Shown piece by piece: positions 48,043 to 59,704 of a stretch of DNA of 64,000 nt. The number at the start of each line of letters is the position of its first letter. The stretch's first letter is position 1. The notes beneath the pieces were generated by a model. The model did not search any database. It was not told where the DNA came from and saw only the letters and a list, made by a program, of their open reading frames with translations. Source of the stretch: Pseudomonas rhizophila (lineage in GTDB: Bacteria; Pseudomonadota; Gammaproteobacteria; Pseudomonadales; Pseudomonadaceae); assembly GCF_003033885.1 (NCBI RefSeq), contig NZ_CP024081.1, positions 2,173,924 to 2,237,923 on the forward strand, written 5' to 3'. The position numbers and the translations under genes are program-made.

Positions 48043-48954
48043 TCAAGCCGTGACGGTTCTGGTGTTTCGGCTGCTGAGCACCAGTGCCAGCATGCCGATA
48101 CCCACCAGGGCAGCACCGAGGATCTCGATCATCAGCGGTTGCTGCCTGAGCCAGAACCAGTGCAGTACGGTCACGAACAGGGTGCTGAGGTAGACATAGG
48201 AAACCACCGTGGACGGCGCGATTACCCCAATTGCCCGGTGCAACAGCCAGAAAGTGGCGAGGGTGCCGAACACGGCCAGGTACATCAGCCAGCCGATGTC
48301 CAGCGTCGACAACTGCAGAGCGCTGCGCCAGCCGCCGCTGAACAGGCAAAACACCAGCAGAAACAGCGCCCCGAACAGCATGTTCCAGAACGTCATCGTC
48401 ACCGGGTCGCGGCCTTTCAGCGCGCGGACCTTGAACCGTTGGCTGAGGGGGGAATACAGCGCCATCGCCAGGCAACCGGCGCCGAAAACCAGCACGGGAT
48501 AGAGCGCCGGCAATTGTCCCGGGGCCGAGCCCTTGAGGGTCAGCAACACTGCGCCGATCGCTGCGGTCGACATCGGCAGCAGGCGGGTCTTGAGGCTTGG
48601 GTTGGGCAGCAGAAATACCTCGAACAACAAGGTCATCAACGGCACCAGCGTGTACAGCGTCGCGGTATTGACCGCCGAGGTGTAGCGCAACGCTTCGAAC
48701 AACGAACCGAAGTACGTTGCCAGCAACAGGCCAAGTACGGCATGGGCCAGCAGGCCTTTGCCGGAGACCGGCGAGGTGTTTTTCAGCAGTAAGAGCGGCA
48801 GGAACATCAGGGCGGAAAACAGCAGTCGCAAGCCGGTGAGCAGGATCGGATCGATTGACTGACTGACCTGCGCCGCGGCAAAGAACGACGCTGCGATCAG
48901 GATTGCCCAGATGAGCATGCCCCAGTGAGCGGCTGCGAAACCGACGTTTTTCAT
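48043..48954 (-). CDS. EamA/DMT-family transporter
   Basis: 303 residues, about ten hydrophobic segments in two homologous EamA halves (LLTGLRLLFSALMFLPLLLL ... and AVFGTLATFWLLHRAI). Drug/metabolite transporter superfamily, typically exporters of amino acids or small metabolites. The start at 48954 (MKNVGFAAAHWG) begins the first segment. Convergent with the amidase; could export the operon product, but is also common in accessory DNA. Confidence 0.88.
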   Translation of the reverse strand: MKNVGFAAAHWGMLIWAILIAASFFAAAQVSQSIDPILLTGLRLLFSALMFLPLLLLKNTSPVSGKGLLAHAVLGLLLATYFGSLFEALRYTSAVNTATLYTLVPLMTLLFEVFLLPNPSLKTRLLPMSTAAIGAVLLTLKGSAPGQLPALYPVLVFGAGCLAMALYSPLSQRFKVRALKGRDPVTMTFWNMLFGALFLLVFCLFSGGWRSALQLSTLDIGWLMYLAVFGTLATFWLLHRAIGVIAPSTVVSYVYLSTLFVTVLHWFWLRQQPLMIEILGAALVGIGMLALVLSSRNTRTVTA

Positions 48955-49026
48955 CAAGGTTCTATTCCTGCTTTCAAATACCGGAACGTCATGAGGGACA
49001 AATCGGCCGGCTGTCATGGTGAGTGT

Positions 49027-49056
49027 GAAAAACAGGGCCGCAGTCAACTGCAGCCC
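49027..49056 (-). terminator. Terminator of the MFS gene
   Basis: GGGCTGCAG / CTGCGGCCC stem on the minus strand (one G-U pair, TTGA loop) followed by TGTTTTTC, 10 bases after the MFS stop. Confidence 0.8.
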
Positions 49057-49066
49057 TTTGACGCCA

Positions 49067-50254
49067 CTAGCTGATATGTCGCGCGTAGTGTTTGGGATTG
49101 AAGCGCAGGACCATCACGATCATCAGCGCCATGACCGCGGTGAGCGACCACCAGGCCCATTCGAAGCTGCCCAACTGATCGCGGATCATCCCGGCAATCA
49201 ACGGCGAGAGCCCGGCGATCAGGTAACCGATACCTTGCACGAAGGCCGTCAGACCACCGGCCCGACGTGGGTTGTCCAAGTGATCGAGGGATACGATCAG
49301 GCTCATCGGGAACAGACCGCCAATGCCCAGCCCCAGCAGGCAAGGCCACAACAGGCTGAAGCGGTCCGGGCTGAGGATCAGGCCGCAGAACCCCGCGATG
49401 ATCAGGGCCAGCAAAACCGCCAGGACCAGGCGCTTATCCTGGCTGCGGTTGGCAATCGCCGGGGTGACGAGGCCGGACAATACTTCCATCGCGGTGAGGA
49501 ACCCCAGCAGCAGACCGGCGTGCTGTTCGCTCCAGCCTTTCTCCACGTAATACGGCGCCAGCCACGCCAGCACGCAGGTGTAGGAGGCGGTACCGAGGCC
49601 GAAGAAGATCGCCAGCAGCCAGGCCCGCGAATTGCTGAAAAACGATTCCTGGCGCTGCGCCGGGGCAGCGGGCAAAGGCGTGACGGCCGCGCGCTGGGCA
49701 TACCAGCAGCCCAGGGCGATCAGCGCCAGCAGTGCCCAGATCGCCAGGCCGATACGCCAGCTGCCGGTCTGCGCCAGGACGAACGGTGAAAACGACGCCG
49801 CAATCGCCGCGCCGCCCATGATGGACGTGACGTACAGGCCCATGAACAACGAGACATTGTCGGCGAAGCGCGATTTGATCAGTGCCGGCATCACGGCTTG
49901 GATCAGGGCGATACCGATCCCCGCCAGCACCGCGCTGATAATCAGCTCGACGGCGCTGTCCAGGTACAGGCGCGATGCCGTGGCGATGCCGATGATCAGC
50001 AGCGACAGCACGATGGTGCGGTGCTCACCGATGCGCAGGGCAATGCGCATGCCCAAGAACATCGCCAGACCCATGGCCATGACCGGCAACATGGTCAGTA
50101 ACGAAGCGGTGCTGAAACTCAGCGGCACCTCGCCGCGAATGGCTGATAACAATGGCCCGACAGCCGCCATAGAGGGGCGCAGGTTCAGTGCCACCAACAC
50201 CACGCTGACCATCAGCCAGACGGCGTGGGTGCTTGAAGTTCGAACGTTTTCCAT
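49067..50254 (-). CDS. MFS transporter, CynX/NimT-like
   Basis: 395 residues, twelve predicted membrane helices in two halves with a cytoplasmic loop near 190-210. N-terminal LNLRPSMAAVGPLLSAIR and the C-terminal GLGIGGLFPMSLIVSLDHL are typical of the CynX/NimT/YeaN group (cyanate, 2-nitroimidazole and small anion or drug transport). Ends in a terminator and stands alone. Possibly a second efflux route for the neighbouring operon (inference). Confidence 0.88.
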   Translation of the reverse strand: MENVRTSSTHAVWLMVSVVLVALNLRPSMAAVGPLLSAIRGEVPLSFSTASLLTMLPVMAMGLAMFLGMRIALRIGEHRTIVLSLLIIGIATASRLYLDSAVELIISAVLAGIGIALIQAVMPALIKSRFADNVSLFMGLYVTSIMGGAAIAASFSPFVLAQTGSWRIGLAIWALLALIALGCWYAQRAAVTPLPAAPAQRQESFFSNSRAWLLAIFFGLGTASYTCVLAWLAPYYVEKGWSEQHAGLLLGFLTAMEVLSGLVTPAIANRSQDKRLVLAVLLALIIAGFCGLILSPDRFSLLWPCLLGLGIGGLFPMSLIVSLDHLDNPRRAGGLTAFVQGIGYLIAGLSPLIAGMIRDQLGSFEWAWWSLTAVMALMIVMVLRFNPKHYARHIS

Positions 50255-50380
50255 AACAGAGCCTTGCTGGATAAAGCTCCATTTAGGCTGGGATGTGAGG
50301 GGTGGGGCAAACTGAAATCTGGTGGGGGGTATTTAAAAATCAGGTGCACTCCAAACCCCTGTTCAGCGGAGTCAGTCGTG

Positions 50381-51307
50381 CTATTCCATCGCCGGACTCA
50401 ACGTCCCGAGCCATGCCACCAACGCCAGTATTACCACCGCCACGGACAATTCCAGAGCCATGCTGCGCCGCAGGGCATTGACCGCCACGCTGTGCTCCCC
50501 GGTCTGCCGAGCCTGTTCCAGCAACGGGCTCAGATGAAAACGATTCAGCGCGGCAAACACCAGCATCGCCGCGAACAACACGACTTTAAGCACCAGCAAT
50601 TGACCATAGGTGCTATCCAGCAGCCCGTCGACGCGAGGACCGACGATGAACAGATAGTTCACCACCCCTGTCACACTGATCACCACCACAATCACCGCCC
50701 CGGCTGTTTCAAACCCGGTCAGGGTTCGCGCCAGGACCGGCAGCCGGTGTTCAGCACGGCGAAGTAGCAGGGCAAACGCAGTCAGGGCGCCCACCCAGCC
50801 GCCCGCCGCCCACAGGTGCAGAAAATCGGTGATGAAGTGCCAGTTACGGCGCAGGCCTTCGTCCATGGCGCCATGCCCGGCCCAGGCCAGTGTCGCCAGG
50901 GCCACGGCACCGCTGAGGGTGACCAGCCACAAGCTGACGGTCGGTGCCGGGTGGTTCAGGGCCACAGCAATTGTCGCCAGCAACAGCGCCGCGATCCGAA
51001 CACTCCAGCTCACACCCACGTCGGTCTCGAACACCATCATTTCAATGTGCGGCAACAGCTCGTTCCAGTCGGTGACGCCGCTCATGGCCCAGGCCATGCA
51101 CAGCATGGCGGCCACCGACAACAGCACGCCAAACAGCGCTGTGGTCAGCACAAGTGCTTTGAAGTGCACCACCACGCCCGAGATCCGCTCTGGACCGCGC
51201 AAGCTATACAGACCGAACGCGGCCAGGCCGAACAACACCATCAGATCCAGGTACAGGGCCAAGCGCAGAACAATGTTGAGCAGGTCAATGTTGATCGAGG
51301 CGCTCAA
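50381..51307 (-). CDS. copD: Copper resistance inner-membrane protein CopD
   Basis: 308 residues, about eight membrane segments; matches the CopD/PcoD copper-import family ([30 protein letters not shown], with conserved His). Together with CopC it moves copper into the cytoplasm. Last in the copABCD operon, one base after copC. Confidence 0.92.
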   Translation of the reverse strand: MSASINIDLLNIVLRLALYLDLMVLFGLAAFGLYSLRGPERISGVVVHFKALVLTTALFGVLLSVAAMLCMAWAMSGVTDWNELLPHIEMMVFETDVGVSWSVRIAALLLATIAVALNHPAPTVSLWLVTLSGAVALATLAWAGHGAMDEGLRRNWHFITDFLHLWAAGGWVGALTAFALLLRRAEHRLPVLARTLTGFETAGAVIVVVISVTGVVNYLFIVGPRVDGLLDSTYGQLLVLKVVLFAAMLVFAALNRFHLSPLLEQARQTGEHSVAVNALRRSMALELSVAVVILALVAWLGTLSPAME

Positions 51308-51308
51308 G

Positions 51309-51695
51309 TCACTTCACCTTGAACGTGACATTGCCGGTGATCGGGTGAGTATCGGACGACACCGCGCGCCACTGGACCTGGTAGGTGCCGGTGGTGAGCG
51401 GAGCGTTCGGGGTAATGACCATGGTTTTGGGGTCATCGCTGCCGGAGACCTTGGCCTTCATGGGCATGGGCGAGTGCGCCGACATGCCGGGCATCCCGGT
51501 CATGACCAGCTTGGCGCCGGAGAACTTGGTCATCAGGTTCTCGGAAAAATGCAGTTCGATCTTTGCCGGCGCCGCACCTTCAGCACCTTCGGCGGGCGTG
51601 GAGGAAAGCAGCTTTGGGTGCGCTTGGGCCAGGCCACTGATTAACAGGCCTGTGGACAGCGCGACGGTGACTACAGCGGTTCTGATAAATGACAT
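51309..51695 (-). CDS. copC: Periplasmic copper-binding protein CopC
   Basis: 128 residues. Signal peptide ending at GLAQA, so the mature protein starts with His ([15 protein letters not shown]), the N-terminal Cu(II) ligand of CopC. The Met-rich [14 protein letters not shown] near 67-80 fits the Cu(I) site, and [15 protein letters not shown] ends the cupredoxin-like barrel. Confidence 0.95.
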   Translation of the reverse strand: MSFIRTAVVTVALSTGLLISGLAQAHPKLLSSTPAEGAEGAAPAKIELHFSENLMTKFSGAKLVMTGMPGMSAHSPMPMKAKVSGSDDPKTMVITPNAPLTTGTYQVQWRAVSSDTHPITGNVTFKVK

Positions 51696-51754
51696 GCAAG
51701 GACTCCTACAGCTCAGGTTTCTAGTTTTTTAGTTGACTGCGATTACAAACACCC

Positions 51755-52672
51755 TCAGAACCACATGCGCACGCCCAGCACCAGGCGTGCCTCGCTGCGG
51801 TCTTCGTTCTCTTCCCGGGCGTAGTCGGCAGTGTTGCCGTAGACGCGGTTCCAGGTGACGCCGATATAAGGGGCGAACTCACGGCGGATTTCGTAGCGCA
51901 GCCGCACACCCACTTCAGTGTCCGACAGCCCGGAGCCGACACCGCGATCGGGATCGTTCCTGCCGTAAAAGTTGGCTTCGGCGGTGGGTTGCAGGATCAG
52001 ACGATTGGTCAGCAGGATGTCGTAGTCGCCTTCCAGGCGCACCGCACTCTGACCGCCTTCGCCGATGAACGCGGTGGCCTCGGCTTCAAAGTTATACAGC
52101 GCCATGCCCTGTACACCGAAGGCGGCCCAGGTTTGCGGGTCGCCCGGCTTGAAATCCTGGCGCACGCCGGCGACCACGTCCCACCAGGGGCTGACGGCAT
52201 GCCCCCACAGGGCCTGGAGTTCGGCTTCCTCGGTCTTGCCGTTGGTGCGTTCGCCTTCGGAGCGCAGCCACAAGCGATCGATGTCGCCGCCGATCCAGCC
52301 CGAGGCGTCCCAGCTCAGGGCACTGCCATCATCGGCGTCTTGCCATTCCAATTGGTCGATGAGCAAGAATGAATGGATGGCGCTGTCATGCACGGCATGG
52401 CCGCCATGGTCTTCGTAGACGGCGGCGCGGTCGGCGTCGGTCAGCTCGGGAATCGGCGTGCGGCTGCTGGTGGGGGCCGATTGCATCGGTTCCATACCCT
52501 GCATCGAGTCCATGCCTTGCATCTGGCTATGGTCCATCCCCTGCATCTGGCTGTGATCCATCTGACTGTGATCCATGCCTTGCATGGCATCGCTCGCGGC
52601 CCAGGCCGAGCCAGTGGCGCCCAGGGTGAGGCTGGCAAAAAGTGCCAGGGGGTAGTGAAAAATAGTGGTCAT
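51755..52672 (-). CDS. copB: Outer-membrane copper resistance protein CopB
   Basis: 305 residues. Signal peptide to about [10 protein letters not shown], then a Met/His-rich segment (about 30-65) of tandem MDHSQM / MQGM units, followed by a beta-barrel ending LVLGVRMWF with a C-terminal Phe. The start at 52672 (MTTIFHYPL) is 10 bases from the copA stop; a longer frame would run into copA. The repeats probably bind Cu in the periplasm or outer leaflet. Confidence 0.93.
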   Translation of the reverse strand: MTTIFHYPLALFASLTLGATGSAWAASDAMQGMDHSQMDHSQMQGMDHSQMQGMDSMQGMEPMQSAPTSSRTPIPELTDADRAAVYEDHGGHAVHDSAIHSFLLIDQLEWQDADDGSALSWDASGWIGGDIDRLWLRSEGERTNGKTEEAELQALWGHAVSPWWDVVAGVRQDFKPGDPQTWAAFGVQGMALYNFEAEATAFIGEGGQSAVRLEGDYDILLTNRLILQPTAEANFYGRNDPDRGVGSGLSDTEVGVRLRYEIRREFAPYIGVTWNRVYGNTADYAREENEDRSEARLVLGVRMWF

Positions 52673-52682
52673 GGTCGGCTCC

Positions 52683-54416
52683 TCATTCCTGCACCCGAAC
52701 TTCACGGAACATCCCCATCTCCATGTGGAACAGCAAGTGGCAGTGATATGCCCAGCGTCCGAGGGCGTCGGCGGTGACCCGGTAACTGCGTTTGGAGCCC
52801 GGCGGCACATCAATGGTGTGTTTACGCACCATGAACTGGCCATTCTCGTCCTCCAGATCGCTCCACATACCGTGCAGGTGGATGGGGTGAGTCATCATGG
52901 TGTCGTTGATCAGCACGATGCGCAGGCGCTCGCCGTACTTGAGCAGCAGCGGTGCGGCATCGGAGAACTTCACGCCGTTGAACGACCAGCTGAATTTCTC
53001 CATGTGGCCGGTCAGGTGCAGTTCGAGGGTGCGGCCCGGTTCACGCCCGTCGGGGTCGGGGAACGTGCTGCGCAGGTCCGAGTAGGTGAGGACCTTGCGA
53101 CCGTTGTTGCGCAGGCCCATGCCCGGGTCGTCGAGCTTGGGGCTGACGCTCATGGCCTGCATGTCCACCAGCGGATTGTCTTTTTCGGAGTCTGGATGGG
53201 ACAGCCCGGCGTCCATGCCTTGCATGGAACCGTGGTCCATCCCCGCCATCTGGCTGTGATCCATGCCCGCCATGCCTTGCATCGATCCGTGATCCATACC
53301 ACCCATGCCCATGTCGTCCATGGTGACCAGTGGCCGTGGATCCAGCGGCGGCACCGTTGCCGAAAGACCGGAACGGGTCGCCAGGGTGCCGCAGGCGTAG
53401 CCGGTACGATCCATCGATTGGGCAAACAGCGTATAGGCTTCTTCGCTTGGCTCGACGATAACGTCATAGGTTTCGGCCACGGCGATGCGCAGCTCATCAA
53501 CGCTCACCGGTTTGACGTACTGTCCGTCGGACGCCACCACGGTCATTTTCAGGCCGGGGATGCGCACGTCGAAATAGGTCATGGAGGAGCCATTGATCAA
53601 GCGCAGGCGAAGGCGTTCGCCGGGTTTGAACAGACCGGTCCAGTTCATGTCCGGCGTCTGGCCGTTCATGAGGTAGGTGTAGGTGGCGCCACTGACGTCG
53701 GCCAGGTCGGTGGGGTTCATCTTCATTTCGGCCCACATCTTGCGATCGGCCACGGTGGCGGCCCAGCCGTTCTTGCCCACATCGTCAATGAAATCACCGA
53801 CGGTGCGTTTGTTGTAGTTGTAGTAGTCCGATTGCTTCTTGAGCTTGCGGATGACATCGGCGGGGTCTTCGTCGGTCCAGTCGGTGAGCATCACCACGTA
53901 GTCGCGCTCGTACTGGAAGGGCTCGGGCTCCTTGGCGTCGATCACCAGTGGGCCGTAGACCCCGGACTGTTCCTGGAAGCCGGAATGACTGTGGTACCAG
54001 TAAGTACCGTTTTGCCGGACCTTGAATTGATAGACGTACATGCCATCGGGCTCGATGCCCTTGAAGCTCAACCCCGGCACGCCGTCCATGTTGGCCGGCA
54101 GCAGAATGCCGTGCCAGTGGATGGAGGTTGGATCTTTCAAACGGTTGCGCACCCGCAGAGTCACGATGTCACCCTCACGCCAGCGCAGCAGCGGGCCGGG
54201 GATGCCGCCGTTGATGGTCTGGGCGGTGCGCGGATTGCCGGTGAAGTTGACCGGGCTTTCGCCGATGAACAGGTCGAACTCGGTGCCCGTCAGTACATTG
54301 GGTTGGCCGGGGCTGGTGACCGCCCAGACGGGCGCGCGCCACAAGCCCAGGCCAGCCAGGATGCCGCCGGCAGTCAGGCCTTTTACGAAGGTTCGCCGGG
54401 AAGTATTTGATTGCAT
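52683..54416 (-). CDS. copA: Periplasmic multicopper oxidase CopA
   Basis: 577 residues. Tat signal [13 protein letters not shown]. Three cupredoxin domains with type 1/2/3 copper motifs: HWHGILL and YWYHSH in domain 1, HPIHLHGMW and [13 protein letters not shown] in domain 3 (the last including the Cys of the type 1 site). Between domains lies the Met-rich block of GMDH(G/S)(S/Q)M units at about 385-420. Oxidises Cu(I) and sequesters copper. First gene of copABCD; no copRS pair is next to it. Confidence 0.96.
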   Translation of the reverse strand: MQSNTSRRTFVKGLTAGGILAGLGLWRAPVWAVTSPGQPNVLTGTEFDLFIGESPVNFTGNPRTAQTINGGIPGPLLRWREGDIVTLRVRNRLKDPTSIHWHGILLPANMDGVPGLSFKGIEPDGMYVYQFKVRQNGTYWYHSHSGFQEQSGVYGPLVIDAKEPEPFQYERDYVVMLTDWTDEDPADVIRKLKKQSDYYNYNKRTVGDFIDDVGKNGWAATVADRKMWAEMKMNPTDLADVSGATYTYLMNGQTPDMNWTGLFKPGERLRLRLINGSSMTYFDVRIPGLKMTVVASDGQYVKPVSVDELRIAVAETYDVIVEPSEEAYTLFAQSMDRTGYACGTLATRSGLSATVPPLDPRPLVTMDDMGMGGMDHGSMQGMAGMDHSQMAGMDHGSMQGMDAGLSHPDSEKDNPLVDMQAMSVSPKLDDPGMGLRNNGRKVLTYSDLRSTFPDPDGREPGRTLELHLTGHMEKFSWSFNGVKFSDAAPLLLKYGERLRIVLINDTMMTHPIHLHGMWSDLEDENGQFMVRKHTIDVPPGSKRSYRVTADALGRWAYHCHLLFHMEMGMFREVRVQE

Positions 54417-54509
54417 GCCGTTTGAAGTCCGTCAGTCGATTTGCAGCGAGCACAGGGGCGTCCGTGTGCAGGGTTGAAAGAAAGATGACACAGGCGGGAA
54501 CGCGAAGTG

Positions 54510-54525
54510 ATTACATTTCAGTCAG
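54510..54525 (-). promoter_or_regulatory. Candidate CopR box upstream of copA
   Basis: On the minus strand: CTGACT-N5-GTAAT, against the Pseudomonas CopR motif CTGACA-N5-GTAAT as I remember it, one mismatch. It lies 94 bases before the copA start, the right place for activation of the cop operon. Confidence 0.6.
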
Positions 54526-54534
54526 GTTGACGCG

Positions 54535-54624
54535 GCTGTGAGAGCAAGGCTTGCTCGCGATGAAGGCCATGCGGTTTTTCAGAAATCGAGGCGCCAGCTT
54601 CGCGGGCAAGCCTTGCTCCCACAG
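54535..54624. repeat. Variant REP doublet
   Basis: Inverted pair at 54535-54564 (GAGAGCAAGGCTTGCTCGCGA) and 54595-54624 (CGCGGGCAAGCCTTGCTCCCAC). Related to the other REPs but with AAGGCTTG/CAAGCCTTG in the core. Between copA and nadA, so in the 393-base gap with the CopR box and nadA promoter. Confidence 0.75.
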
Positions 54625-54763
54625 ATAGAGCGCTGGCCACAGGGCACAGGTCAGAATGATCTTTTGCAACGGCGGGTTATTCTGTAGCCTTGCCGGCTTC
54701 ACGCTATACCGTGCCTGATTGATACCCACTTTCCCGGCGGTACCCGAGTGGTCCGGAGCCGGG

Positions 54764-54771
54764 TGTATACT
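54764..54771 (+). promoter_or_regulatory. Extended -10 of nadA
   Basis: TGTATACT, an extended -10 of good quality, 38 bases before the nadA start. No matching -35 is seen at 17 bases. Confidence 0.5.
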
Positions 54772-54809
54772 CGACTTTCGCGCAAAACGCGCCTGCAGGT
54801 CTTGCGAAC

Positions 54810-55868
54810 ATGACGCAAATTTCCGAACGCCTTCTGGTTCAGGCCCATCTCGACGCCAAACAGCCCAAGCCGCTGACCGCCGAGCAAGAGGCCTGGTACC
54901 GCGCCGCCATCGCCGCCGAGCTCAAGGCTCAGGATGCGGTGCTGGTCGCGCACTTCTACTGCGACCCGATCATCCAGGCCCTGGCCGAAGAGACCGGGGG
55001 CTGTGTGTCCGATTCCCTGGAAATGGCCCGCTTCGGCAACGCCCATCCGGCCAAGACCGTGGTGGTGGCCGGGGTCAAGTTCATGGGCGAGACCGCCAAG
55101 ATCCTCAACCCCGAAAAACGCGTATTGATGCCGACCCTGGAAGCCACGTGCTCCCTGGACCTGGGTTGCCCGGTGGAGGAGTTCTCGGCGTTCTGCGACC
55201 AGCATCCGGAACGCACCGTGGTGGTGTACGCCAACACGTCGGCAGCGGTCAAAGCCCGGGCCGACTGGGTGGTGACGTCCAGTTGCGCACTGGAAATCGT
55301 CGAGAGCCTGATGGACAACGGCGAGACGATCATCTGGGGCCCCGACAAGCACCTGGGCACTTATATCCAGCGCAAGACCGGCGCCGACATGCTGCTCTGG
55401 GACGGCGCCTGCATCGTCCACGAAGAGTTCAAGTCCAAGCAGTTGGAGGACATGAAGGCGCTGTACCCGGACGCCGCGATCCTGGTGCACCCCGAGTCGC
55501 CAACTTCGGTGATTGAACTGGCCGACGCGGTGGGCTCCACCAGCCAGTTGATCGCCGCAGCCCAAAGCCTGCCAAACAAAACACTGATCGTCGCCACTGA
55601 CCGTGGCATCTTCTACAAGATGCAGCAGTTGTGCCCCGACAAGGTCTTCATCGAAGCCCCCACCGCCGGCAACGGCGCGGCATGCCGCAGTTGCGCGCAC
55701 TGCCCGTGGATGGCGATGAATACCCTGGAGCGCACGCTCAAGAGCCTGCAGGAAGGGACCAACGAGATATTCGTCGACCCGGCGCTGATCCCCCAGGCCA
55801 TTCGCCCGCTCAAGCGCATGCTGGACTTCACCCAGGCGGCGCGGATGAAGCTGGCGGGCAATGCCTGA
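54810..55868 (+). CDS. nadA: Quinolinate synthase NadA
   Basis: 352 residues. Fe-S enzyme condensing iminoaspartate with dihydroxyacetone phosphate in NAD synthesis. Three cluster cysteines: in [14 protein letters not shown] (residue about 113), [11 protein letters not shown] region near 200, and [10 protein letters not shown] near the C-terminus. [17 protein letters not shown] lies at the N-terminal active site. In PAO1, nadA is next to mvfR, marking the right edge of the accessory slot. Confidence 0.97.
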   Translation: MTQISERLLVQAHLDAKQPKPLTAEQEAWYRAAIAAELKAQDAVLVAHFYCDPIIQALAEETGGCVSDSLEMARFGNAHPAKTVVVAGVKFMGETAKILNPEKRVLMPTLEATCSLDLGCPVEEFSAFCDQHPERTVVVYANTSAAVKARADWVVTSSCALEIVESLMDNGETIIWGPDKHLGTYIQRKTGADMLLWDGACIVHEEFKSKQLEDMKALYPDAAILVHPESPTSVIELADAVGSTSQLIAAAQSLPNKTLIVATDRGIFYKMQQLCPDKVFIEAPTAGNGAACRSCAHCPWMAMNTLERTLKSLQEGTNEIFVDPALIPQAIRPLKRMLDFTQAARMKLAGNA

Positions 55869-55916
55869 AGGTGGCTCCAAGTTGCAGCTGCAAGTCCAAA
55901 GCTTGCAGCTTGCGAC

Positions 55917-56405
55917 CTATTTCTTTTTCTTGGGAATTCGCACCAGCTGCGTATCCGAGTAGATGTCATGCCAGGTGCGCTTGCGCTTGTCGAACAGCGA
56001 CCAGATGAAGCCCAGTCCCGCCAGCAGCAATGAGGCGATCGACACGACAAATCGCAGCAGGGCCTGCCACAGGCTGATCGCCGTGCCATCGGCGTTCTGT
56101 ACCCGAATGCACCACACCTGCATGCCCAGGGTCTGGCCGTTGTGGGTCCAGAACTTGGCGAAGAAGCCGAACAGCACGAAAAGCAGCACGGTGGACAGTA
56201 GCGGGTCGCCGTCCAGTGCGCCGGCGTCGGTGAGTGCACGCATTTTTTCTTCGCCGATGATCGCCATCTGAATCATCTTGTAGACGCCGCCAGTGACGAT
56301 CAGCAGGGCCGTGCACAGCAAAAAGTCATAGAACATCGCGGCCAGGCGACGGCCCAGGGTGGCGGGAGGGAACTCGCCTTGGGGGATGAGCAGGTGTTTG
56401 GGCAT
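55917..56405 (-). CDS. RDD-family membrane protein
   Basis: 162 residues. Starts MPKHLLIPQGEFPPATLGRRLAAMFYDFLLCTAL, with the Arg and Asp of the RDD motif in RRLAAMFYD. Three to four hydrophobic segments, basic KRKRTWHDIYSDTQLV...PKKKK end. Function unknown; some RDD proteins act as small-ion transporters. Convergent with nadA, 48 bases between stops. Confidence 0.88.
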   Translation of the reverse strand: MPKHLLIPQGEFPPATLGRRLAAMFYDFLLCTALLIVTGGVYKMIQMAIIGEEKMRALTDAGALDGDPLLSTVLLFVLFGFFAKFWTHNGQTLGMQVWCIRVQNADGTAISLWQALLRFVVSIASLLLAGLGFIWSLFDKRKRTWHDIYSDTQLVRIPKKKK

Positions 56406-56451
56406 GACGGCCTCGGTCGAAAAAGAGGCCATTTTACGGATTTACGCCCAT

Positions 56452-56485
56452 AAAAAAGCCCCTGATATCAATCAGAGGCTTTTTT
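56452..56485 (-). terminator. Terminator of the cold-shock gene
   Basis: GCCCCTGAT / ATCAGAGGC stem with one mismatch and ATCA loop, six bases of A before and T6 after. Works on both strands. Confidence 0.85.
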
Positions 56486-56498
56486 GTTTCTCGAAAGC

Positions 56499-56711
56499 TT
56501 AGCCTTCGGCTTGAACCTCGTCAGCCTGCATGCCTTTCTGGCCTTGCACAGCAACGAAAGTGACTTTCTGGCCTTCTTTCAGGCTCTTGAAGCCGCTGCC
56601 CTGAATGGCGCGGAAATGCACGAACAGATCCGGACCGCTGTCAGGAGTGATAAAACCAAAACCTTTCTCGTCGTTGAACCACTTGACGATACCGTTCTGA
56701 CGCTCAGCCAT
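56499..56711 (-). CDS. CspA-family cold-shock protein
   Basis: 70 residues, one cold-shock domain with RNP1 KGFGFITPD and RNP2 [12 protein letters not shown]/ssDNA chaperone. GTAATAAGAAAATGG start with AAGGAAAT upstream. Much like the C-terminal half of the membrane-tethered protein at 25183-25788. The long gene-free leader (next entry) is typical of temperature-regulated csp mRNAs. Confidence 0.95.
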   Translation of the reverse strand: MAERQNGIVKWFNDEKGFGFITPDSGPDLFVHFRAIQGSGFKSLKEGQKVTFVAVQGQKGMQADEVQAEG

Positions 56712-57105
56712 TTTCTTATTTCCTTTGATGCTAAATTAATGACAGCCTCTTCCACATGAAAGAGTACTGGGGCTGGGTTGCAGGAAAGTAAGAGACGTCG
56801 AGCGGGATGTAGCGAACTTCATAAGCTACTGCCCAGGTCACGGTTCCAAGCGACCCATGCAAACACAGTGATCAAACTCTACGCCAACTATGAACAAAAA
56901 AACAACCCCCTCTGAAGGCCCCGTATTTGCTCAGCATTCTCGTATTTACAGGGGCTGCGGGCTGGGGCTTATTCGATAGGCTAGTTCAATTGTTTTCAAC
57001 GTTATAGGTGCAATTTCAATATCGAGTAGATGCACCTTTTTATGGCGGTTGCGTTACACATTAGTGCACGTATAACGCAACCGCGTTACGTATAGAAACA
57101 GTCAA
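56712..57105. other. 394-base gap between cold-shock gene and gcvT stop
   Basis: The half nearer the csp gene is the likely 5' leader of its minus-strand mRNA. The half nearer gcvT holds two inverted repeats described separately (57007-57084). No gene is seen. Confidence 0.4.
57007..57084. repeat. Two adjacent inverted repeats downstream of gcvT
   Basis: First: GGTGCA (57007-57012) / TGCACC (57031-57036) followed by TTTTTA on the plus strand. Second: GCGGTTGCGTTA (57045-57056) / TAACGCAACCGC (57073-57084), a perfect 12-base pair around a 16-base loop. The second could be a gcvT 3' stabiliser since no T-run follows on the minus strand. The first looks like a plus-strand terminator although no plus-strand gene is known upstream. 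Confidence 0.6.
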
Positions 57106-58230
57106 TCAACCGCGGTAGTAGCGTTGTGGAACAAATGGCATTTTGCTTACAAGCAAAGGCACTTTTTTCCCACGCACGATGGCCCAGACTGGCGTATCCA
57201 GTGCGACATAGGCGCTGTCCAGGTAACCCATCGCCAACGGAGCGCCCAGGGTCGGGCCGAAACCGCCGCTGCACACCGTACCGATAATCTCGCCCGCTTC
57301 GTCGACGATCTCTGCACCTTCGCGCACGGGTGTGCGTTCCTGGGGCAGCAGGCCGACGCGTTTGCGCTTCACGCCGCCCTGTTGCTGGGCGAACACGGTT
57401 TCAGCGCCCGGGAAACCACCGGCCCTGACGCCATCGGCGCGGCGGGCTTTAGAGATCGCCCACAGCAGGCTGGCTTCGATCGGGGTCGTTTCGGTGTTCA
57501 TGTCGTGGCCATAAAGGCACAGGCCGGCTTCCAGGCGCAGGGAGTCGCGAGCGCCCAGACCGATGGCGGCCACTTCCGGCTCTGCCAGTAGGGCGCGGGC
57601 CAGTTTTTCGGCCTCGGCGGCGGGCACCGAGATCTCGAAACCGTCTTCACCGGTGTAGCCCGAACGGCTGATAAAGCAGTCCATGCCCAGCAGCGTGACG
57701 CGCTGGAACTGCATGAAGGTCATCTTTGCCACGTCTGGCGCCAGTCGTGCAAGCACGGTGACGGCGGCCGGGCCTTGCAGGGCGAGCAGGGCGCGGGCTT
57801 CGAACAGTGGCTCGATGCTGCACTGGTCGCCGATATGGGCGCGCAGGTGGGCCAGGTCCTGCTCCTTGCAGGCCGCGTTGACCACCAGGAACAGCTCGTC
57901 GTTGCCCAGGTTGGCGACCATCAGATCGTCGAGGATGCCGCCGTTTTCGTTGGTGAACATGGCATAGCGCTGCATGCCCACCGGCAGGTCGATGATGTCC
58001 ACCGGCACCAGGGTTTCCAAGGCTTTGGCGGCGTTTGCGCCGCTCAGGCGGATCTGGCCCATGTGGGACACGTCGAACAGCCCGGCCTGATCGCGGGTGT
58101 GCTGATGTTCTTTCATCACGCCCAATGGGTATTGCACCGGCATGTCATAGCCGGCGAACGGCACCATGCGGGCGCCGAGTTCGAGGTGCAGGGCGTGCAA
58201 CGGGGTCTTCAGCAATGGTTCGGTGGACAT
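57106..58230 (-). CDS. gcvT: Glycine cleavage T-protein (aminomethyltransferase)
   Basis: 374 residues. Transfers the methylene of glycine from lipoyl-GcvH to THF, releasing ammonia. [13 protein letters not shown] near 200 and [20 protein letters not shown] near 235 are signatures. The start at 58230 follows AGGAGCTGAT; a longer frame is noise. Last gene of gcvH-gcvP-sdaA-gcvT, 38 bases after sdaA. Confidence 0.96.
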   Translation of the reverse strand: MSTEPLLKTPLHALHLELGARMVPFAGYDMPVQYPLGVMKEHQHTRDQAGLFDVSHMGQIRLSGANAAKALETLVPVDIIDLPVGMQRYAMFTNENGGILDDLMVANLGNDELFLVVNAACKEQDLAHLRAHIGDQCSIEPLFEARALLALQGPAAVTVLARLAPDVAKMTFMQFQRVTLLGMDCFISRSGYTGEDGFEISVPAAEAEKLARALLAEPEVAAIGLGARDSLRLEAGLCLYGHDMNTETTPIEASLLWAISKARRADGVRAGGFPGAETVFAQQQGGVKRKRVGLLPQERTPVREGAEIVDEAGEIIGTVCSGGFGPTLGAPLAMGYLDSAYVALDTPVWAIVRGKKVPLLVSKMPFVPQRYYRG

Positions 58231-58268
58231 ATCAGCTCCTGGAAAAATGTAGAAGTGAGGCAAGCGCA

Positions 58269-59645
<1,377 letters not shown>

Positions 59646-59704
59646 GGTGTTTCTCCGGTTTCTTTTTATGAGGATCGACGGTTTAAGGTCTGGCATAGAT
59701 CCTT

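Noticed and set aside
39820..54809. Integrative element inserted at tRNA-Lys
   Set aside because: No integrase, and no second copy of the tRNA 3' end (TTCGAATCCCACACGACC) is seen between 39896 and nadA.
58228..58268. Glycine riboswitch before gcvT or gcvH
   Set aside because: The gaps lack tandem aptamer-like structure, and the operon has a sigma-54 promoter and GcsR-type sites instead.
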